Assembly: GCF_949628215.1 (NCBI RefSeq)
Contig: NC_134276.1
Coordinates: 126,480,125-126,544,124, forward strand
Reading direction: 5' to 3'
DNA length: 64,000 nucleotides
From: Phalacrocorax aristotelis
Lineage: Eukaryota > Chordata > Aves > Suliformes > Phalacrocoracidae
Shown here: one piece after another, positions 52,075 to 64,000 of the stretch
How the letters are laid out: every line of letters begins with the position of its first letter
How positions within the stretch are numbered: the stretch's first letter is position 1
Position numbers and translations under genes: made by a program
The notes under the pieces: model-generated
What the model was told of the DNA's origin: nothing
What the model saw: only the letters and a program-made list of their open reading frames with translations
The model's database searches: none

Positions 52075-52663
52075 TGTCCTGGTTTCAGCTAGGATAGAGT
52101 TAGTTTTCTTCCTAGTAGCTGGTATAGTGCTGTGCTTTGGATTTAGTGTGAGGTGAATGTTGATAACACACAGGGATGTTTTTGTTGCTGCTGAGCAGGG
52201 CTTACACAGAGTCAAGGCCTTTTCTGCCTCTCAGCCCACCCCACCAGTGAGCAGTCTGGGGGTGCACCAGGAGTTGGGAGGGGACACAGCTGGGACAGCT
52301 GACCCCAACTGACCAAAGGAATGTTCCATAGCCTCTGACATCATGCTCAGTAAAAGCTGGGGAAAGATAAAGGGGGGATGTTCAGAGTGATGCTGTTTGT
52401 CTTCCTCAGTAACCATTACATGTGATGGAGCCCTGCTTTCCAGGAGATGGCTGAGCACCTGCCTGCCAATGGGAAGCAGAGAATTAATTTCTTGTTTTGC
52501 TCTGCTTGCGTGCACAGCCTTTGCTTTACCTATTAAATGGTTTTTGTCTCAATCCATGAGTTTTCTTACTTCTACCCTTCTGATTCTCTCCTCCATCCCG
52601 CTTCGGGGGAGTGAGCAAGTGGCTGTGTGGTGCTGATTTGCTGGCCAGGGTTAAGCCACAACA
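52075..52663 (+). mobile_element. 5' LTR of a deleted ERV provirus
   Basis: It begins TGTCCTGGTTTCAGC and ends GGTTAAGCCACAACA, 589 bp, with TG...CA ends. ATTAAA (52,532-52,537) serves as polyadenylation signal. The TATA box seen in the nested LTR at 54,552 is degraded here (CAGTAAAAGC near 52,349). A primer-binding-site-like TGGTGCCCAATGTGAGAC starts at 52,672, 8 bases after the LTR. Confidence 0.85.
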
Positions 52664-54292
52664 GTCCTTTTTGGTGCCCAATGTGAGACTCAAGGGTTTG
52701 AGAAAACAACAGGTTAACCAGGGCTTATTAAGGAATTTAAATCTGTTAACAGTGGCGGGTCATGATATTGATTGTTCTGTTCTTCATATTAGTTTACCTG
52801 ATCTGTCCAATGAGGTTTTTTTTTAATTATTTTCTGTATATGTTAAAGATTGGTGCTGGTTTTTCCAGTTTGCTGTGTTCTGCAGTGATTGGTGATGTTT
52901 TGCCTGCGAGATTTGTTATTAAAACACTGGCCTTGAGCTTTATCTGGTATTTAAGCTTTGTACTGAAACCATTACTGTGCTTTGGGTACCACCTCGTGGA
53001 GGCAACTAGCAATTATACTTCTTCCTCTGAGAGGTTTTTTATGGAAGAAATACAGTATGGCACCTTTGCTACCTTCTTCTGTGATGTTTCCTCCTTTATT
53101 ACAATAACTTTTCAGTGCCTTGAACATCCTTGCATAGTTAAGATACTTCTATTGGTATTTCGTGGAAATATTGCTCTGGTTTTGTCTAAGGTTAATAAGC
53201 AATTTAAGAATACCATGCAGTGATCTCCCCCAAGGCTGGATAGTTATGAGTGGCAGGGTGTGTGGGGTAGCGAGGGCAAATGCCTAGGATGGTGGGCACC
53301 TCCAGTGTTTTGGAACTTCACTCCTGAACAAGTGCAGAATCCTGAAAAAATAGTAGAATATTTGGAAAAGTATGCTGTCACCCTGGCAATTCTAGGGAGA
53401 CACAAATCACTGCAGTGTGCTGGGGGTTGGCCCATGCCTACTGAGCCCTGTGCAACATTATTCAGCACCCTCAAGGGGAGGAGAAGGTCACTGGATCTGA
53501 TGACAAAACAACTGGCACTGTGGCTACTGCAGCCCTTGTGACAGACACTGTGGCCACTCAACCCCCCATGACAGGCACTGCAGCTGAATCAGGGAACCAA
53601 CCTGTGCCAATATCAGTTGCCCCTATCCACAAGAAGTCTTGGAAGCAAAAGACAGCTTGTTTTGACAGAGATGAGAAAAAACAGGGCCATCATGAGGACA
53701 AGAGGAGGAAGGGAAAGAACTTGTAAACAAGACGGAAACCACCCAATCCCTATCCTTGAGTGAACTGCAAGATATGCAAAAAGATTTCAGCCATTGTCCA
53801 GGCGAGCACGTTGTCACCTGGCTGCTCTGATGCTGGAATAATGGGCCGGTAGCCTTGAAATGAAGGGTAGGGAAGCCAAGCAGCTGGGATCCCTTTCTGG
53901 GGAAGGGGGCATTGACATAGCAACTGGAAAAGGGGCACAAGCCCTCAGCCTCTGGAGGTGACTCCTGTCCAGTGTGAAGGAAAGGTTCAAGGAGGATGGT
54001 ATATATCACTCAGGCAAATGGACCACCATGGAGAGAGGTACCCAGTACCTGAGGGGGTTAGCCATGCTGGGAGGTCATTTATGGTGACCTGGACAATGAG
54101 CAGTTATCCAAAGATCCAGGTGAAGTCTGGTGAACGTGAGCCATGTGGCAGAAGTTGGTACGGAGCACACCAGTGTCATGTGCCAACTCGGTGGCATACT
54201 GACCTGGAAAGATGAAGAGTCACCAATGGTGGATGAAGTGGCTAGCCAACTCTGGGAGTACAAAGACAGTGCCTCTTCCTCCTTTGTCTCAG
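52664..54292 (+). mobile_element. ERV internal region: leader, gag-like sequence
   Basis: After the primer-binding site comes a frame at 52,762-53,223 rich in membrane-type segments. A single TGA (53,221-53,223) separates it from a same-frame open stretch to 53,541 with WWAPPVFWNFTPEQVQNPEK, which reads as gag-like. Further gag-like sequence with frame changes follows to 54,292, where a solo LTR interrupts it and beyond which it resumes. No protease, reverse transcriptase or integrase is present. The element is defective. Confidence 0.7.
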
Positions 54293-54874
54293 TGTCCTGG
54301 TTTCAGCTGGGATAGAGTTACATTCCTTCGTAGTAGCTAGTATGGGGCTCTGTTTTGGAGTTTTGCTGGAAACAGCGGTGATAATGTGGAGATGTTTTAG
54401 TTGTTGCTAAGTAGCGCTTATGCTGGTAAAGGACTTTTTCAGCTCCCCATGCTCTGCCGGGTGCACAAGAAGCCGGGAGGGGACACAGCCAGGACAGATG
54501 AACCAAACTGACCAAAGGGATATTCCATACCATATGATGTCATGCTCAGTATATAAAGCGGGGGAAGAAGAAGGAAGGGGGGGACATTGGGAGTGATGGT
54601 GTTTCTCTTCCCAAGTAACTGTTATGCGTGATGGAGCCCTGCTTTCCTGGAGATGGCTGAACACCTGCCTGCCCATGGGAAGTAGTGAATGAATTCCTTG
54701 TTTTGCTTTGCTTCCGCGCGCAGCTTTTGCTTTACCTATTAAACTGTCTTTATCTCAAACCATGAGTTACCTCACTTTTACTCTTCCGATTCTCTCCCCT
54801 GTCCCACCAGGGAGGAGTGAGCAAGCGGCTGCATGGTGCTTGGTTGCTGACTGGGGCTAAACCATGACACTCAG
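54288..54874 (+). mobile_element. solo LTR nested in the ERV, with 5-bp target duplication
   Basis: The LTR runs 54,293-54,869 (577 bp, TGTCCTGG...CATGACA). It is flanked by CTCAG at 54,288-54,292 and 54,870-54,874, a perfect 5-bp duplication. It has TATAAA at 54,552-54,557 and ATTAAA at 54,738-54,743. Interior viral sequence is absent, so a full provirus inserted and collapsed by LTR-LTR recombination. It is related to, but younger than, the surrounding element's 5' LTR. Confidence 0.88.
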
Positions 54875-55240
54875 CTGTGGAGAAACTGTTCCAGGAGGTC
54901 CAGCAACATAAAGGGCATAGGTGCTGCTCTCCACCTGTACGGACTGGTATGTTTGGAGTCAGCATTCCTCTACTCAAGAGAGGATATAGAGGGTACACAC
55001 TAAGGGGCACTCGGTGGCATCCTGTGTGAGCATGGAGAGGGCATGGGGAAGTGGGATGGAAAATCTACCTCAACCCTAGAGGCATGGGTATGTGCGTTGC
55101 AAGGAAAGACAATCACTCAAGGGAGTTCTCCCAGGAAACTGCTGCCCCAGTTTTCCAGTGGGCAGTTCCCCAGGCAGAGGAGAAGGGGGGAGTGAGCAGC
55201 TGTGTGGTGCTGAGCTCCCACCTGGGGTTAAGCCACAACA
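54875..55240 (+). mobile_element. rest of the ERV internal region and truncated 3' LTR
   Basis: Gag-like sequence continues directly after the nested LTR. From about 55,175 to 55,240 it matches only the last 65 bp or so of the 5' LTR (GGAGTGAGCA...AGCCACAACA). The bases after it (GGACT) nearly match those before the 5' LTR (AGACT), consistent with an original 5-bp duplication. So pol and most of the 3' LTR were lost by internal deletion. Confidence 0.65.
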
Positions 55241-56096
55241 GGACTATGGTATTTTTATAGTCATTCCCTAACATCTGAACTACATAACCCACAACTTAGA
55301 GACATCTACTGCCACAGATACGAGCGTAGGCAACTTTAGACCGAATGCCTAATGTCTGGCAATAATATACAGAATAGAAAGTAGAGCCTTTCAGGGGAGA
55401 TGCAAAGCAGACTTAAATGTTGATATTTTTCCAGCTTTGTCCACACTAACCTGCCATTTCCAGTCTCCATACGGTCTGCCTGCAGGGAACTGAGACTGCA
55501 GTTTAGGCCGGGTGAATAAAGCCACCTTCCACTGAAATGCACAGTTCTGATCTTCAGGTTTTAGACGTGGATCTACTGGATGCCTTTGTTTGTCCAGCCC
55601 TTTGCTAAAATTAGAAGTAGGCAGAAGGTTCCTGTGCCATTTTAATTTGTTCCTGCCACCTAGGTAGGTACTGTGAGATTTAAAAAGTGAGATTTAATTA
55701 GGTGCTGTGGTACTAGCCAGTGAATGGGGCACCTCTGTTCCCATCGTCACACCTGCAGGTGTACTGTTAAATGGGCTGGTTGGTTTTCTCCACTGCCTTC
55801 CCTCCTGACTCTGGCCGGCTGTTCTGGCAGTGATGTGCTGGAGAACGTGTGCCTGGGTAAGGGTAGCTACTGTAGGGGAATTTCAAGCAGGCAAGTCTGC
55901 TGCCAGCAGCAAACTGTGTGGGATGCTGAGGCAAAAACACCTAAGAGCATTTGCTCTTTCCGCATGTCAGTTTGGCATGGAAATGTGGAAATCTTCCTAC
56001 TGGAGTAGTTACAAGCATCATCTCTGGCCAGAGTGTTTTTTTTTGTTACTAGATTCACCATGGATCTCAGTTAAATTAGATTGCTGCATTACCACC

Positions 56097-56121
56097 AAAA
56101 AAAAAAAAAAAAAAAAAAAAA
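56097..56121. repeat. poly-A tract, 25 A
   Basis: Perfect run of 25 A. Could be a microsatellite or the tail of an old retroposed copy; I do not see a recognisable transcript 5' of it. Confidence 0.9.
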
Positions 56122-56829
56122 TTGGCAGTGTTCCTGAAGGTTTATTCTTCTGCTTTTTTTCCACTATGGTTATTTGCACCACTGGGGGTGACAGGAAAGA
56201 GGCTAGCTGCTAGCTCTGTAGGTTTCAACCACTTTGGAACCAAATAAAGGTCATTTGAGGACTTTTTTGGGAGCACTCTTGTACGTGTGCAAGTAGCAGC
56301 CAGTGACTGTGGTCTGCCCTGAACTACAGACATTTCAGCTCTGTCTTGCTGTGAAACAAGCAGATTTTAAGAGGACTTAATTTACAGGACTAAAGTAGAA
56401 CACATTTTTTTCCCCTGAGGTTTATACTGTTACGCTAACTCTCACCAGTAACTGCTTTCACTGATCATAAATGTGACATGAAGATTATAGATTGCCGTTG
56501 AAGCCTGTCGTATTACAAAAGATTTGAGGCTATTTTTGACAAACACATAGGCGGCTGGCCGGCCTTTTCTTAGGGGACAGAAGCTCCCCCGCTACAGCTT
56601 CATAACTGGGGTCAGTATGAGGAAAGCAGCAGGGGGCCTGTGGTATCTTCTAATGGTCCTTCCCGGCCTTAAATCTATTCGTTGCCATACTTAAACCGTC
56701 CAGACTGTGCTGAAGGAAACGTGGGTCTCTCTCTCAAAGGCAGGGCAGCGTTCCCCAGGACCCTCAAGCTTGCCGGGGTGCAAGGCCGAACATCAGGATA
56801 GCTCTTGGAAAACGGATCATTGCAGCAGG

Positions 56830-59813
<2,984 letters not shown>

Positions 59814-59972
59814 GAAGACTGGGTCCTGACCTGCTCACCTCATCCGGAACAAAAGGTACCAGAAGTCTGGATTTTTCTTGCAAATAACCCAAGGTACTAG
59901 AATTTATTTTTTTATAAACTCGTGTACATTTTCGGATAAATTAATATTTGTTAGGTTAGGGTTTTTTTGTTT

Positions 59973-59978
59973 AATAAA
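59973..59978 (+). promoter_or_regulatory. GTPBP8: polyadenylation signal of GTPBP8
   Basis: AATAAA 160 bases after the stop codon, the first in the sense direction; a second AATAAA lies near 60,206. Confidence 0.65.
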
Positions 59979-62900
59979 GTCATCAATTCAGGAAGTTTGC
60001 ACTATGAATGAATCCAGGTTATTACAACACTGTTTGATAAAATTTTCATGATTGTGCTAAGGAGAAAAAAGCAAAGAGAACCTCCAAAGAGAGGCGAAGT
60101 TTTAATACAGCATTTCCTTTGCCTCCAGCTAAACCTTCAAAAAGCTGCCACTGCATGCCTAAGGTCTGCTATATTTAGGATACTAGAGGTAGTCTGGTAA
60201 CCTTATTAATAAAAAGGCGCACTTCTTTTAAAAAAGAAAAACTGTAGCCCTAACATTAAGTAAACGGTACTTGCCCAGTTGAATGGAATGATACGTAGTT
60301 TACTTCTCTCAGCTTATGTAGCAGGGGCCACAAACTAGCACTTGTGCAGCCTGCCTGCTCTAAGGCAATCTCGAGTGGAAACAGCCGACGTGTTGTCTGT
60401 GAAGGCGTGTTTAGGACTCCTTGTGTGTTTTACTTCTGTAACTCTGCTGCATCATGCGTTCAATAGGTGCAGCACGATGGCACGCCTTGCTTACGTACAT
60501 CGAGTTGTCCCTGTTCCACGTGGATGAAAGAGAGGATGCATCTTTAATTTGATCACTTTTGGCTTGAAACAGAGCAGAAGAAATAACTGACACCTAGAGG
60601 AACTCTCTCCTTCCGCACTTTATCATCCATCAGTGCTACATCTACCTTCTGTTTTAAACCCAGTGTGAAGTTGTGCAGCTGCGCTGAGGTGAATTGCCAG
60701 AGATGAATGAGACACATTGTCCATTATCTGCATCTGTTCTACCCTGGCATCTGAAGCATGATACTGACGTCCTGTACTCTTTAGGAGCACTGTAACAGCT
60801 GGCAGAACCGTGTCCTGCAGCACCTAAGAGCACCCAAAGCTGGCTCGTTACAAGGCACAGAACTGGGGAAAAAAAGGACTGCCATCAATAACAGTAGTTG
60901 TTACAAGAGAATTTAGACCAAAGCTATTAAGTGCCTATGTCAAACTCTGGCACTCGGTCTTGTTGTGTCGTAACATTGCCAAGTGTGCATACACAGTTGT
61001 CAAAGTTACTTACATTAAGTGTTTAAACCTCAAGAAAGGGCAGGTCTTTTGTGAACCACTCTGAGGTATTTCTTGTGTTTTGTTTCATTATGGAATGTCT
61101 TGTCACTCTTGAACTAGACATGAGGTGAGGTCTGTTTTCAGCAGACATGTAAGAAGTGGGGGGTGGGGGGAATGCAGTACAAAGATGTGGATCTTTAGTT
61201 GCTGTATCTTAGCAGAGATCAAACCTGTAATTGTCTAGTACTTTACCTCTAATCCCAAAGTGCTCTAGAGTGAACCAGCCCATAGGATGCTTGAGCCTAG
61301 GGGCAAGTGCAGTAGTATCTAGACAGAGGGAACGGGTAGAAGTGAACACTTCAGGAATAATCTTTTCAAAGTATCATAAAACCAGGATCTTCCAAAAGCA
61401 TCAATCTTGCCAAGGCTGTCATTTTCAAGGCCTCAGCCTTGACTGAAGAGCCTCTGAAAATAAGTCTGTATATGTGAAAGAAGGTGCAGTTCTGTTTTTA
61501 GTCCCTCTTCAGGACAAAATGCCTTACAGTGCTAGGAAGTCTTCTATTAACCACTTAAATACATGAAGTATGTCTGGTAACTCCATTTGTATAAAAAGTG
61601 TTTTTATTCACAGCAGACTGTGAATTGGACCTCATGATCCTTATGGGTGTGTGAAGTTGCCATGAGGTGTCCTTAGTGGAAGCCTTGTGGAGCTAGATCA
61701 TGCAGTTTCTTACGGCTGTACTAGAAACAGTAGGTGCAGTCTTATCCTGAAGAACCAGCTTTGCCTCTGGACCTATCTGGGTTTTCTGCTGTATTGGTCA
61801 AAAGATCTTCATTCACAAATGTTTCAAACATGGGAATAACTCGCATTTTCCTCAGCTGTCTGCAGGGGGGAACACCGCAATTTTGTTAATTGCGGTCAGT
61901 AATGCAGAATCAGTGCCCCTGTGAAAGGTAGGGTAGTAAATAAAATCAAGTCCTCTCCTTCACTTAAACATTAAAACTTAAATGTAAGTGCCTTTGTGGG
62001 AGCATGCTTTGGGTGAACAGGCATCTGACGTGCTAGCAGACTTTCTTGCCAAGGTCTTAAGGAGCATGCTGTGTTGCCGAGTGAGGAACTGCACTTTCTC
62101 AGGCCAGGGACACAAAAGCTCTCCCTTTCTTTTTCTCCACTCATCGATCAGTGGTGGGCTTGGCAGCATACTGAAGTAGCAGAGATCACTTCAGTTTTAA
62201 ATGCTTTTGAGGCCTTAAATTGCTTGCAGTGTATACACTGCCCTGCAGGCACCCAGTGTTATTCTGTAAATCTTTGCCTCTTCTGCACCTGATATTCACA
62301 GAAGCAATGGTGACTACGCACTTCCGCAGAAAAGGATTTTACCTTGTGTATCTCCCCAGTCTTGCAGCAGTACGTTCTCCTTTTTCTTTCTCTACTGTGT
62401 CTGGTCTAGTCACCATAACCCTGGCACTACGCAGCCAGTATCTTGACTGTATTCTTGCAACAGTCCCCTAGAGTCACTGTAGTGTAGAATGCATTTTAGC
62501 AGGGAGCTTGACCAGCTGCGATGTCAATAATTCTGTTAATATCAATGAAATAACCTAAACAGGTTTCTTGGGTTATTTTAAAAAGCAGAGGGGCGGATTT
62601 AGCAGGTAGACATTTCAGATTTGGCCTCTCTGAGGCATTTGCAGAGGGAGGCAATGTGCAATAAGGCAGAAAGAGCTGTGGTTTACTGACACTTCGAAGG
62701 TTGCTTTGGTGTTGCCTTCTTTTGCTCTTTACCTTGCCTGAAGTCTTGCTCCTTAACTCAGCACTGTTTTCAGACTCTGCTCAGAACTAGGATGCATCAC
62801 AGTAAGAGCTCTATGGTACAGTACGAAACAAATTCTGGATGCCAAACAGAACATGCCAAGTGTTGAATACAGACAATTTGTTCTGCATTAAGTGGGGTGG

Positions 62901-63903
62901 CTGCCCGTGAGAAGCGAGACAGTGCTACCTCAGCTCTCAAAGCTCCTGGCAACGGAGGAAACAGAACTTTTAGCAGCAGCTAATGTTTCTGGTCTGTATC
63001 GCTGACCCTGCTCATGCTTGAGATTGCTTTTAGTAGCTGCTTATCCCAGCTATAACATGATACTGTATTTTACAGAGAAATCGTAGCTGTTTCTGTGCAA
63101 GCAGGGACAAACCCAGGGAGACATACAGCTTCTTACATCGCTCTCCTCCTTAATTGTTTTGGAAACACAGTAAACCAGAACCCATTTACAGAAGAGGCAG
63201 AGGAGGGAGGAGTAAGTTGTGGTTTTGCCCCATGCTACAGACAGGACACAAGATGAGAAGAAAGGAACGGAACTAAGAAAAGGCAACACGACGCTTATGT
63301 AACACTGTCCAAGCACTTGTTGAATTCTTGATTTCTAACTACTTCAGCTATAACTGGTCTACTTATAAGCATCTCTTTTATATAAGTACAGAAGACTGTT
63401 TTCCTCAATAAGGTAATTATTGAGTAGCTATCAACTGTTTAGTTAGGTACACAGCAGATTTTTTCCAGGCAGGTAGTTCACATTTTTGTATGCTAATAAT
63501 CTACAATGGTATTTGTGCACCTTGTGGCACGTTTACAAAGTTTGTACAAGACAATAAGTCTACCACTTGCACAGAGGTAGCTACTTAAACCAATATTTTC
63601 TTTGTAAAACATTGAGAATTATGGAAAATGTATTATGCCAATAAGTAGTAAGGGGCAGGGGGGGAATAAATTTTAGCGCTCTTCTTGCTGACGCTGTTCC
63701 CCAGAAAGTTGTTCTGTGCTGCTTCTTGTGTGATGAACTGGTGGACTGCTGCCGTTGCCCCTGATGCAAGTGCAGAACATGGTGTCTTGGAGTAGCACCA
63801 GCCCTGAGCTCGCTCGGGGGAGGCTGTTTAGACTCAGGTACTGAATGGCACTAGTACTCACTTCTTTTGAATTCATTCCTTGGGATCATTCAGTGCTTCG
63901 TCA
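59979..63903. other. intergenic region between GTPBP8 and the right-edge gene
   Basis: No readable exon. Antisense AATAAA at about 61,602 and nearby could serve a convergent minus-strand transcript with a long 3' UTR; this cannot be settled by eye. Short frames on both strands show no domain. Confidence 0.45.
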
Positions 63904-63990
63904 AGACTCTGGCTCTACTCTCCAGTATGTTTTTGTTTCTCCAGTGTCTGCACCTCAGCTGCACCTTCTCCTCCTTCCTCTTCAGCTTCC
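63904..63990 (-). other. candidate terminal exon of a minus-strand gene (NEPRO by synteny)
   Basis: On the minus strand TTTTTCTGTAG forms a short acceptor ending at about 63,990. It is followed by an open acidic frame, EAEEEGGEGAAEVQTLEKQ, ending at a TAG about 75 bases on; a second frame (KLKRKEEKVQLRCRHWRNKN) is open slightly longer. Human NEPRO lies just beyond GTPBP8 in convergent orientation, so a last exon here would fit. I cannot match either frame to the protein, and the acceptor context is cut off by the window end. Confidence 0.25.
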
Positions 63991-64000
63991 TACAGAAAAA

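Overview
The window is bird nuclear DNA. It carries chicken-repeat-1 (CR1) LINE fragments ending in the diagnostic short direct repeat (TGATTCTGTGATTCTGTG at the plus-strand copy near 5.39 kb), avian ERV-L type retroviral relics and LTRs, and split genes with GT-AG introns. The LTR family suggests a neoavian bird rather than a galliform, but this is inference from memory of the family. Gene content and order (CD200R-like on the minus strand, then GTPBP8 on plus) match the segment corresponding to human 3q13.2, where CD200R1, GTPBP8 and NEPRO lie in that order.

Layout. (1) 0-37 kb is gene-poor. It holds decayed pieces of CD200R-like genes on the minus strand: a V-domain exon relic at about 0.42-0.70 kb, an intact signal-peptide first exon at 7.95-8.04 kb, and promoter/first-exon relics at about 26 and 36 kb. 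CR1 copies lie at 4.9, 10.9, 13.6 and 33.7 kb, and an ERV-L pol relic at 9.9-11.9 kb is split by a CR1. (2) 37.8-41.1 kb holds a minus-strand LTR with a flanking repetitive ERV segment and another CR1. (3) 43.86-47.65 kb is the one apparently complete CD200R-family gene: five exons, phase-consistent, 297 codons, with a V-like and a C2-like Ig domain, one transmembrane segment and a very short tail. A further decayed first exon lies upstream at 50.8 kb. (4) 52.07-55.24 kb is a deleted ERV provirus with a solo LTR nested inside its gag region. (5) 56.98-59.98 kb is GTPBP8, fully readable in six exons (283 codons) behind a CpG-island promoter. (6) 60-64 kb is intergenic, with a possible terminal exon of a convergent minus-strand gene (NEPRO by synteny) at the right edge.

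The main biological point is a CD200R-like gene array that has expanded and decayed by tandem duplication. The same promoter plus signal-exon cassette recurs four or five times, but only one copy is followed by readable Ig exons. GTPBP8, a mitochondrial EngB/YihA-type GTPase, is an unrelated housekeeping neighbour. I found no CRISPR array, tRNA, rRNA, prokaryotic system or other wholly new system.
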